From Planctomycetota bacterium (GTDB lineage Bacteria > Planctomycetota > Planctomycetia > Planctomycetales > Planctomycetaceae): 64,000 bases of DNA. Within the stretch, counting starts at the first letter, position 1. Each line of letters begins with the position of its first letter. A model generated the notes under the pieces. The model did not search any database and had not been told where the DNA came from. It saw only the letters and a program-made list of their open reading frames with translations. This document shows positions 1 to 7,401 of this stretch, in pieces. The DNA lies in NCBI GenBank assembly GCA_023417655.1, contig JAEZFD010000069.1, positions 1 to 64,000 of the forward strand, given 5' to 3'. The translations under genes were made by a program, and so were the position numbers.

Positions 1-1
1 G

Positions 2-1828
2 GGGGGGGGGGGGGGGGGGCCCGGGGGCGGGGGCTGCGGCGGCGGTTTCAGCGGAGGGGGAGTCGGAGGAGGGTACTCGCATTCTTATCGGATGCCCCCT
101 GGCGGAGCAGGACCTGCGTCACCCGTCTCGCCAATCGTGATGGTGATCATCGCGGTCGTTCTCCTGTTCATCATTAGTAATGCTCTTCAGGGTGCGAATA
201 ATCAACGCATTCGGTCCACTGTCCAACGGGGAAACCAGCGGCAGGCGGAACAGCTGCGAAGCAACGCACTCGCCGAAATCCGCAATCGCGACCCGGCATT
301 CAATGAGAGTGCGTTTCTCGAAAGAACGAAGATCGCTTTCACCAAGATCCAGTCAGCGTGGAGTGATCAGAAGCTCAGCGCGGTCCGGCCCTTCATCAGT
401 GATGGTGTGAATGAACGATTCCAGCTGCAGATCCAGATGATGCAGGCTCAGAATCTGCGGAACGTCATGACAAATGTGCAGGTGCTCTCGAGCGAAATTG
501 CCGCCGCTTTCCACACAGAGCAGTTTGACACGATTCATGTGCGGATTTCAGCCCGCGCTGACGATCACAATCAAGATCTGAAGACGGGACGTCGCATCCC
601 CGGAACAGATCATTCTGGATCCTTTGTTGAATTCTGGTCGTTCCATCGACGCCCCGGAACGAAGTCATTGAAGTCGGCTGGCTCGATCGAAGGGAACTGC
701 CCACGCTGCGCGGCCCCTCTTGAGATCGTTGATCAAGCGAAGTGTCAGGCATGTGGAGCCTTGGTGAACTCAGGCGAGTATGACTGGGTTCTCTCAGAGA
801 TTTCGCAGGAATCCGAGTTTCAGGTGCCAGAGAGTGAACAGCTGCTGCCCGGCCTGGCCGACCTGAAGCAGCGAGATCCCGGCTTCAATACTCTGCATAT
901 CGAAGACCGCGTCTCAGTGATGTTCTGGCGATTACGGGCGACGGAGTTCTATCACGACATCAAGTACGCGGCTCCGGTCATGTCGAAGGAAATGACCGAG
1001 AATATCAGCAACGCGATGCAGAAATCACAGCGTTACTGGAAAGACGCGGCCGTCGGTCAGGTGGAACTCATTGACGCCACCTCTGACGGGAACAAGGATT
1101 ACCTCCGCGTCAAAATTCGCTGGTCAGGGATTCTGCTGAATCGTGTTAATGGACATACGACCGAACTGAAGAGCAAGTCAATTAGCACTCAGGTTTATAC
1201 CCTGTTCCGAAACAGCAGCGTGCAATCGTCGCCTGCCGGAACCTTTACTTCGGCCGGTTGCCCACAATGCGGAGCCCCATTACAGAGTGATGAGAGCGGG
1301 AACTGCTCTTACTGTGGCGCATCACTGACCACTGGAAAGTTCGACTGGGTGCTGCAGAGCATCGACCGTTATACGGCGGATGTGGCGCACCAGCACTTCA
1401 CCGAACTGGAAACCCAGAGGACGGCCGCGGCAACTCAGCCAGAAGGTCGCCCCGCAACGGATACGCCGCTGGCAATTGCGATCCTCGCCCAAGCCGCATT
1501 GATCGATGGAATCCTCGATGAAGGCGAGCGGACAGTTCTGCATCAATTGGGCGCCCATCGCGGTTTGACACCGGAACAGGTGGACGAGTTTATTCATCAG
1601 GCGCAATCACATGATGCCCAGTTGCCAGCACCACGAAATCCGGCCGAGGCCATGGGATATCTCCGCCAGCTGATTCACGTCTTCATGGCGGACGGAGTCC
1701 TGAGCGCTCCTGAAAAACGGCTGCTTTCCAGCTATGCGCATATGTTCGATTTAACCGCTCTGGAAGTGCGACAGCTCGTCAATCAGGAACAAACGCGGGT
1801 CTACAAATCCGCGACTCGGGACGTTTGA
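2..1828 (+). CDS. Membrane-anchored Tim44-like / zinc-ribbon / TerB-like protein (5' partial)
   Basis: The reading frame is open to the window edge, and upstream of the first Met (base 92) it encodes a Gly-rich stretch, so the true start is probably outside the window. Counting from Met92: a hydrophobic segment at residues 14-31 is probably one membrane span; residues about 45-200 and 240-385 resemble two Tim44-like domains; each is followed by a four-cysteine zinc ribbon (CPRC...CQAC at about 204-222, CPQC...CSYC at about 390-408); residues about 460-570 form two helical, acidic, TerB-like repeats (ADGVLSAPEKRLL). Bacterial proteins with a Gly-rich stretch, one span and a Tim44-like domain exist, but their role is poorly known. 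Reading: membrane-anchored protein with substrate- or metal-binding modules facing one side. Domain assignments are by eye; the exact function is unknown. Confidence 0.75.
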   Translation, partial: GGGGGGPGGGGCGGGFSGGGVGGGYSHSYRMPPGGAGPASPVSPIVMVIIAVVLLFIISNALQGANNQRIRSTVQRGNQRQAEQLRSNALAEIRNRDPAFNESAFLERTKIAFTKIQSAWSDQKLSAVRPFISDGVNERFQLQIQMMQAQNLRNVMTNVQVLSSEIAAAFHTEQFDTIHVRISARADDHNQDLKTGRRIPGTDHSGSFVEFWSFHRRPGTKSLKSAGSIEGNCPRCAAPLEIVDQAKCQACGALVNSGEYDWVLSEISQESEFQVPESEQLLPGLADLKQRDPGFNTLHIEDRVSVMFWRLRATEFYHDIKYAAPVMSKEMTENISNAMQKSQRYWKDAAVGQVELIDATSDGNKDYLRVKIRWSGILLNRVNGHTTELKSKSISTQVYTLFRNSSVQSSPAGTFTSAGCPQCGAPLQSDESGNCSYCGASLTTGKFDWVLQSIDRYTADVAHQHFTELETQRTAAATQPEGRPATDTPLAIAILAQAALIDGILDEGERTVLHQLGAHRGLTPEQVDEFIHQAQSHDAQLPAPRNPAEAMGYLRQLIHVFMADGVLSAPEKRLLSSYAHMFDLTALEVRQLVNQEQTRVYKSATRDV

Positions 1829-2401
1829 CGTTTCTGAAGCGCCTTTGAGGTAGCTCTCCCTCTGGAATGTGTGTTTGCTCCGCTGGATCTTCAGGAAGAG
1901 ACGTCTTACCTGCAGCCGTCTCGGACTCGGTCTGCGCGCAGTTCTCCGAAAATATCGCTTCAGCGGAAGACCAGTTGCGCTGCAAAGAACGTCCAGCTGC
2001 GTAGTAAGCCCCACTGGTGAGTACTTCTACTCCTATGCTTAATGCTTCAACGGCAGAGAACGGCTGATTTAACTTTTCGCCGCGGAGTGACAAACTCCTT
2101 TTCACTCGCGAATGCCCAGCCGTGCCCTCGCCCCGCGTGCGTATAAACCCTTGAATTCGTGTGGTTTACGTCGCACCAACTCTTTCACTTTAGTGAAAGT
2201 AGGGAGATTGTTTCGCACTCCCGTCAGAGTTTTCCTGTTCAACTGCATGCTCGCGGTGCGTCCTTAATCAGGCATTTTGACTCTGACGATAGTTACGAAT
2301 AGTTCAGAGATGCAGACCTCGCAATTCGTCCGCTCAGGGGCTGGGCAGTCAAGATCACGCCCCCGTGTGACAAAGCGACGCGATGACTCACAGGAATAGT
2401 T
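1829..2401. other. Intergenic region, no gene seen
   Basis: This 573-base spacer contains no convincing coding frame; the antisense frames covering it have no recognisable protein character. The one notable element is the perfect inverted repeat at 2182-2199, listed separately. Confidence 0.6.
2182..2199. promoter_or_regulatory. Perfect 8-bp inverted repeat, possible operator
   Basis: CTTTCACT-TT-AGTGAAAG: two 8-base arms around a 2-base centre, about 200 bases upstream of the lipoprotein gene that opens the export cluster. The very short spacer fits a dimeric-regulator site better than an RNA hairpin. No flanking promoter could be fixed with confidence. Confidence 0.35.
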
Positions 2402-3130
2402 ATGACGGGGCAAGGACGACCCAACGGCAGTATTCGGGGGACATTCCTTTTGATGTTCTTCGTCGTTGTGTGTAGCGCCCTGAATGGGGGCTGCCAGCTG
2501 AAGCGGGCGATCGACGATCATATCGCTTATTGCGAACCAATCGACGATGCCTGTGCGAACACTCACGCTCGAATCGCTGCCCATCATGTGTGGTGGCAGA
2601 AGCGCCATGAACTCTGCCTGCCAGATGATCCTCATCGTCACCACTTTAAGTCAGGGTTTATCGATGGCTTCTTTAATGTCGCAACAGGAGGTAACGGCTG
2701 CGTCCCGGCCGTACCACCACGGCGGTACTGGAAGTCATGCTATGAGACTGCAGAGGGTCACTGCAAAATTAATGCTTATTTCCAAGGCTATCCCATCGGG
2801 GCACAAGTGGCCTTTCAATTGGGATTCTCCCGATCCCAGAGAGTCCCGACTTCGATCCCCGCACAGGCCGCAACATTCTGTCCCAACTGTCCGACGCAGG
2901 AAGTTCAGGAGATCGCTCCACCGAAAGTCGACCCGGTTCCGGTTCCGGTCCCGATTCCAGCTGATCCGTCCCTGCCGCCGTTACCGCCGCCAGTGCGTCT
3001 AGAGGATCTTCTGTTGAAGTCCCGTACGGGAGCATCAAACAAAAACGATGATGCTTCTGACAACTTTCTGGTTCCCCTTCCCGGGGTCCCTGCACTCACC
3101 GTTGAGCCGCTGCCATCCGCCAAACGCTAA
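2402..3130 (+). CDS. Cys-rich lipoprotein with Pro-rich tail, export cluster
   Basis: This is a 242-residue protein of unknown function. The N-terminus has a hydrophobic segment (about 14-27) ending in a lipobox-like LNGGC, with the lipidated Cys at about residue 31, so it is probably anchored in an envelope membrane. The middle is rich in Cys, His and Trp (HHVWWQKRH; YWKSCYETAEGHC) and has short glycine-spaced helices (FKSGFIDGFFN; FQGYPIGAQVA). The last 80 residues are Pro-rich (PVPVPVPIP, PPLPPP), as in periplasm-spanning or cell-wall linkers. An AGGAA motif lies about 8 bases before the ATG. It directly precedes a Wza-like export gene, so I infer a structural role in polysaccharide export; no family could be named. 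Confidence 0.7.
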   Translation: MTGQGRPNGSIRGTFLLMFFVVVCSALNGGCQLKRAIDDHIAYCEPIDDACANTHARIAAHHVWWQKRHELCLPDDPHRHHFKSGFIDGFFNVATGGNGCVPAVPPRRYWKSCYETAEGHCKINAYFQGYPIGAQVAFQLGFSRSQRVPTSIPAQAATFCPNCPTQEVQEIAPPKVDPVPVPVPIPADPSLPPLPPPVRLEDLLLKSRTGASNKNDDASDNFLVPLPGVPALTVEPLPSAKR

Positions 3131-3268
3131 ATCGAGTTGCAAACTCACTCCCCCGTCCGTGCTTCGCAGCACGCAACGTTTCGCTGTCACAACCACACTC
3201 GCCGGCACCTGACGATGCAATCTGATCTCAGTCAAAAGTGTTGCCGGCTCCCGGAACTGATTGGCCCC

Positions 3269-4618
3269 ATGTCAGTCGAGACCATGATAAAGATCAACGA
3301 AACCAACGCTCCATTCCCATTCCGAACTCCCCTGACCAGCTTCAAGAAACTGGTCTTATCAGGGATGGCAGTCGTACTTTTCACGTCGTCCGGGTGTGTC
3401 TCAATACTCTCGCCGATCAGTGGGATGCCAGCGCATAAGGTCCCGCTGGCGTTTCTCGCCCGTCCGCGAGCCGACGATCAGCCGATCAGTCTGGCCCGAC
3501 TTCGCCAGGATCCACCGGCTGTTTACCAGCTGGACAGCGGCGACATTCTCGGGGTGTATGTCGCGGATGTGCTCGGGGAAGCGGAAGAAGCGCCGCCTGT
3601 TCAGATCCCAGAGGAAGATAGTCAACTGCCGCCGGCACTAGGGTATCCGATTCCAATCCGCAGTGATGGAACAATCAGTCTGCCGCTGCTCTCCCCGCTG
3701 AAAGTACAGGGGTTGACCGTTGAGCAGGCTGAAGTGGCGATTCGCAGAGCCTATACAGAAGGTGAGCATCCGATTCTCAAGGAATCGAATGCGAGAATCA
3801 TTGTCACACTTCTCCGAGAACGTCGCTATCACGTCATCGTGGTCAGACAGGATGTTCAATCTGAGACGGTCAGAGGCAGCCTGGGAGGGTCAGCAGAGGT
3901 CGGCAAAGGCCAGATTGTTGAACTCAAGGCCTATCAGAACGACGTAATGCACGCACTGGCCGAAACCGGTGGATTGCCTGGCTTGAATGCGAAGAATGAA
4001 GTCAAGATTCTCCGCGGACGACTGGCCGATGCAGAACGCCGTGACGCATTCGTCAGCGAGTTCTATAAGACCTATCAGGACCCCTGCATGTGCCCACCCC
4101 CGCTTCCAGAAGATCCGTCGATCGTGACGATTCCGCTGCGGTTGCCGCCGGGGGAAGTTCCGACATTTCGGCCGGAAGACATCATGCTCGAAGAGGGAGA
4201 CATCGTCTACATCGAGTCACGGGAAACAGAATTCTTCTACACAGGCGGACTTCTGCGGGGTGGGCAATTTCCTCTTCCTCGTGATTATGACCTGGATGTT
4301 CTCGGGGCAATCGCAATTGCAGGAGCGGGAGTTGGCGGCGGGATGCATGGCTCTGGAATCGGAGGAGCCGGAAACATCTTTAGCGCCATCGGAGGCGCCG
4401 CTCCGACCCAGCTTTACATTCTGAGACAAACCAAATGTCATGGACAACTTGTGATCTCCGTCGACATGCATCGCGCGATCGAAGATCCCAACGAGCGAAT
4501 ACTGGTTCAGGCAGGAGACACGCTCATCCTGCGATACAAGTGCAAGGAAGAGCTGGCAAACTTTGGCCTCGTCACCTTCTTCACATTCGGACTTGCTGAA
4601 TTAATTCGCTCCAGATAG
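3269..4618 (+). CDS. Polysaccharide biosynthesis/export protein (Wza-like lipoprotein)
   Basis: Outer-membrane-type polysaccharide export protein of the Poly_export/SLBB family. The frame is open from an ATG at 3137, but ATG 3269 or 3284 fits better because it puts a hydrophobic segment and a lipobox (LFTSSGC) at a normal N-terminal position; 3269 gives 449 residues. The Poly_export domain follows (YQLDSGDILGVYV ... IRSDGTISLPLL ... GLTVEQAEVAIRRAY), then an SLBB-like beta-grasp domain (VMHALAETGGLPGLNAKNEV) and a second Gly-rich SLBB-like part. A hydrophobic C-terminus (VTFFTFGLAELI) could be the membrane-crossing helix known from Wza. Family role: forms the channel through which capsular or extracellular polysaccharide leaves the cell. 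No Wzc-like kinase or glycosyltransferase lies in this window, so the cargo is unknown. Confidence 0.88.
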   Translation: MSVETMIKINETNAPFPFRTPLTSFKKLVLSGMAVVLFTSSGCVSILSPISGMPAHKVPLAFLARPRADDQPISLARLRQDPPAVYQLDSGDILGVYVADVLGEAEEAPPVQIPEEDSQLPPALGYPIPIRSDGTISLPLLSPLKVQGLTVEQAEVAIRRAYTEGEHPILKESNARIIVTLLRERRYHVIVVRQDVQSETVRGSLGGSAEVGKGQIVELKAYQNDVMHALAETGGLPGLNAKNEVKILRGRLADAERRDAFVSEFYKTYQDPCMCPPPLPEDPSIVTIPLRLPPGEVPTFRPEDIMLEEGDIVYIESRETEFFYTGGLLRGGQFPLPRDYDLDVLGAIAIAGAGVGGGMHGSGIGGAGNIFSAIGGAAPTQLYILRQTKCHGQLVISVDMHRAIEDPNERILVQAGDTLILRYKCKEELANFGLVTFFTFGLAELIRSR

Positions 4619-4798
4619 TGAGTTATCATCCGGAACGACATTAAAGGAAATACCACAAAGTGTCTCTCACAGAACGCGATTCGAATTAACAGTGCAAATG
4701 AATAGCACTGACGGATTGCACTCATAACACATTCCACTTTTTACCTGTGCGGCACCGCACTATGCAGAATCCACGTCATCACAGAGGCGATCCAGTCA
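4619..4798. promoter_or_regulatory. Spacer with two inverted repeats
   Basis: The 180-base gap between the export gene and the HEAT-repeat lipoprotein gene holds AGTGCAA(4691-4697)...TTGCACT(4716-4722) and a tight near-palindrome GTGCGG-CA-CCGCAC (4747-4760). The latter lies about 66 bases before the preferred ATG at 4826 and could be an operator. Function inferred only from symmetry. Confidence 0.25.
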
Positions 4799-4825
4799 AT
4801 GCTTGCATCACCTCATGGAACTAAA

Positions 4826-5881
4826 ATGAGTCGTTTCCATTCTTATCTTCTTTCGATTGCCGCAGCTGCAGCTGTCATGTCAGGAGGATGCAGTTCATAC
4901 ACATCGCTCTATCATTCACCGGAGGATCGACGGCAGCAACTCATGGAAATGGCGGCCGAATACACTCGGTCGAACCGCCCAGAGGCGGCTATGCGGATTT
5001 ATGATCACATGCTCGCCCAGGATGCCGGCAATTCCACCGCGAAGTCATTGCGGGATCAACTGGCTCAGCAGGGAGTCGACCCTCGCATTTCCAGCCTTGG
5101 TCGCCAACCGGCCCCGTCGCACGTCAGCCCGCTGCCTGAAACGCAGCTGGCTCAGACAAGAACGTCCCGTCAGGTGACTCCCACCCGAGATTCATCAGTC
5201 CCGCGTCCCGTGCAAGAGCTGATGATCACAACGGTTGAACACGAGAAACTCAATCAGGTCTCTCACGAATACGTCACGCAGCTTGTACCTCCGTCAAATC
5301 CGATGGAGTTCGATCTAGAAACGGCCGCCGGGAAGGCAATGCCGACGCAGCCGCAAGAGTCCAACCCGGGGCCCAGTGAGCTTCTTTCCAACCTCATCGG
5401 CCAGTTAAGGTCAGACAGCTCGGAAACGGTCTGCCTCGCGGCTTATCAGTTGGGGCAGATCGGTCCCGGGGCAATTGAAGCCGCTTCGGAGCTGACCGAG
5501 TTGCGCGATACTCAGACCGGGATGGTGCGGCTGCATGCGACTGAAGCGCTGAGTTTGATCACGCCGGGAGATGTTGTCTCCGTGAAAATCCTGTCAGAGG
5601 CCCTGCGTGGTGATGACGCGAAGTGCCGCTGGGTGGCTGCGATGATGCTCGGGAACGTCTCTGAGCCGCTCCGTCTGGAAGCTGCCGAGGCACTGAAAAC
5701 TGCCGTAGATGACCCCAATTCAACCGTGGCCGCAACGGCTTGCCTCAGTCTGGGCGGCTTGGGACTGCATGGAATTATGGTTCTGCCTGAGCTTGAACGG
5801 GCTTCGAAATCATCAAATTCTGAAGTCAGCGAAGCTGCCCGCATTGCCCTTCGCAGCCTTCAGGAAAAGTTCGACAGGTAG
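4826..5881 (+). CDS. HEAT-repeat lipoprotein
   Basis: Predicted lipoprotein of 351 residues from ATG 4826 (an upstream ATG at 4799 adds nine residues ahead of the signal peptide). A hydrophobic Ala-rich segment ends in a lipobox MSGGC. Residues about 35-75 look like a TPR-type helical pair (MEMAAEYTRSNRPEAAMRIYDHML), followed by a low-complexity Thr/Pro/Gln linker. The last 180 residues are HEAT/PBS-type repeats (LGQIGPGAIEAASELTEL; AAMMLGNVSEPLRLEAAEAL; SLGGLGLHGIMVLPEL), a protein-protein interaction scaffold. Its position after the export lipoprotein suggests a shared envelope complex; that is inference. Confidence 0.75.
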   Translation: MSRFHSYLLSIAAAAAVMSGGCSSYTSLYHSPEDRRQQLMEMAAEYTRSNRPEAAMRIYDHMLAQDAGNSTAKSLRDQLAQQGVDPRISSLGRQPAPSHVSPLPETQLAQTRTSRQVTPTRDSSVPRPVQELMITTVEHEKLNQVSHEYVTQLVPPSNPMEFDLETAAGKAMPTQPQESNPGPSELLSNLIGQLRSDSSETVCLAAYQLGQIGPGAIEAASELTELRDTQTGMVRLHATEALSLITPGDVVSVKILSEALRGDDAKCRWVAAMMLGNVSEPLRLEAAEALKTAVDDPNSTVAATACLSLGGLGLHGIMVLPELERASKSSNSEVSEAARIALRSLQEKFDR

Positions 5882-5906
5882 ACGGAAGGGGCCATTCGAA
5901 TACAAT

Positions 5907-5918
5907 TAGGAGGTGATT
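5907..5918 (+). other. Unusually strong Shine-Dalgarno-like motif without a start codon
   Basis: TAGGAGGTGATT is close to perfectly complementary to a typical 16S rRNA 3' tail, yet no ATG, GTG or TTG lies 5-12 bases downstream. The frame that would begin at the embedded GTG (5913) stops at TGA 5958, and the annotated ATG of the next gene is 52 bases further on. It may be fortuitous or a ribosome standby site. Confidence 0.3.
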
Positions 5919-5969
5919 CATTCTTCTGGCCCGGCCGCGCCGAGGCTTCTCTCGCGCTGATGCCCGTCC

Positions 5970-7238
5970 ATGTCGAAGTTGTCCCTTGAACTGCCGACTC
6001 TCCAGAATTGGAGTTGCCACAATTGTGGCGGTTGCTGTCGTCAGCATGCCATTGAGATTACCGAAGCAGAACGAAAGCGAATCGAATCGCAGAACTGGGG
6101 ACCGGACTCCGGAATTCCGGCCGGTCAGCCACTGTTTCAGGTGGAAAAGTCGTTCGGTTCGGCTCCCCGGCTTCGCCTCGCACATCTCCCGGATGGAGGC
6201 TGTGTCTTTCTGGATGAGAAGGGGCTCTGCCGGATCCACGGGAAGTTTGGAGAGGCAGCGAAGCCCCTCGCGTGTCAGATTTACCCGTATGCTTTTCATC
6301 CAGCGGGGAGTAAGCTGGCGGTCAGCCTCCGATTCAGTTGCCCGTCAGTCGCTGACAATCTCGGAAAGCCCGTTGTCCAGCAGCTCAAGTCTCTGAAGAG
6401 ACTCGCTGATGACGTTGTACCGACCGGTTATCAGCCTCCATCGGCTCCGCCACTTTCCCGAAAGCAACAGTTAAGCTGGCCCGACACGCTTGCGATCATT
6501 ACTGCGATTGATCAATCACTCACAGATGTCTCGGTGCCGCTTCCTCTTCAATTGCTGCGGACTTTGGTCTGGGTCGACCTGCTGGAAGAATCAAAGTTCC
6601 AAAAAATCAGCGGACAGCGGCTCACGGAACTCCTGATCCTCTTGCGGGAATCGAGTTCAATCGAGTACCCCGAACTGCCGACCGGGAGTTCTCCCTCTGC
6701 AATTGCCCTGTCTCAATTCCGTCTGTTGTCAGGTCAATACGTAAGAAAAGACACGGAGTCATCGATTGATCTCAGCTGGTCTGGACGATTTCGACAGCTG
6801 AAGAATGCAATCAGTCTCTCCCGCAGACGTGGCTCTCTGCCGGAAATCGACAACGAATTTCAGGCTGTCCCGCGAGCAGCCCTCGATCGTTCCTTCGGCT
6901 CACTTCCGGAAAAGTCGACCGAGATGCTCCGGCGTTTTCTCAGAGTCAAAGTCCAGGGACTGCACTTCTGCGGCAAGGCGTGTTATGACCTGCCAGTCGG
7001 TGAGGGACTGAGGGCGTTATTTCTCACGATCCCCTCGATCTGCTGGATTGCAAAGTGGCGAGCCGCCTCAAGTGGTCGCGACGTGTGGACGCATGAAGAT
7101 CTGCGTGAGGCCCTGAACCGAGTAGATCACCAGCATGGTTATTCACCCCATTTCGGCAACTGGGGAGCGCGTCGCCGGGTCCAGAATCTTGCCGCGACCG
7201 GAGACCTTCAGAAACTGATCGTCTGGGCATCTCAGTAG
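5970..7238 (+). CDS. YkgJ-family cysteine-cluster protein
   Basis: Protein of 422 residues with an N-terminal YkgJ-type (putative zinc- or iron-chelating) domain. The diagnostic Cys cluster is CHNCGGCCRQH at about residues 15-25, followed by CVFLDEKGLCRIHGK and LACQIYPY, supplying further Cys/His ligands. Shorter family members of 100-250 residues are widespread and of uncertain function. The extra 250 residues are a poorly conserved helical region, with another Cys pair near HFCGKACYDLP. No signal peptide, so cytoplasmic. ATG 5970 was chosen because an in-frame TGA at 5958 closes the frame upstream. The only motif resembling a strong ribosome site is too far upstream (5907-5918). Confidence 0.85.
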   Translation: MSKLSLELPTLQNWSCHNCGGCCRQHAIEITEAERKRIESQNWGPDSGIPAGQPLFQVEKSFGSAPRLRLAHLPDGGCVFLDEKGLCRIHGKFGEAAKPLACQIYPYAFHPAGSKLAVSLRFSCPSVADNLGKPVVQQLKSLKRLADDVVPTGYQPPSAPPLSRKQQLSWPDTLAIITAIDQSLTDVSVPLPLQLLRTLVWVDLLEESKFQKISGQRLTELLILLRESSSIEYPELPTGSSPSAIALSQFRLLSGQYVRKDTESSIDLSWSGRFRQLKNAISLSRRRGSLPEIDNEFQAVPRAALDRSFGSLPEKSTEMLRRFLRVKVQGLHFCGKACYDLPVGEGLRALFLTIPSICWIAKWRAASSGRDVWTHEDLREALNRVDHQHGYSPHFGNWGARRRVQNLAATGDLQKLIVWASQ

Positions 7239-7280
7239 TTGCCAAAGCCAAGTTGACAAAGTCGGCGAGCCATCAAATAG

Positions 7281-7318
7281 AACAGGGTCCCTTTCGAGAT
7301 GTCGAAAAGGACCCTGTT
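7281..7318. terminator. Bidirectional terminator between convergent genes
   Basis: AACAGGGTCC (7281-7290) pairs exactly with GGACCCTGTT (7309-7318), and CTTTCGA pairs inside with TCGAAAAG allowing one bulge, leaving a 4-base loop. The hairpin sits between the convergent genes ending at 7238 (+) and 7402 (-). The T-tracts are weak. Confidence 0.7.
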
Positions 7319-7401
7319 CTGGACATCACCGGCGGGCATTTCCCCGGCCGACCGTCTGATCGCAGGCAGTCTGAATGCCGACAGTCTGACAGACAGCCTG
7401 A

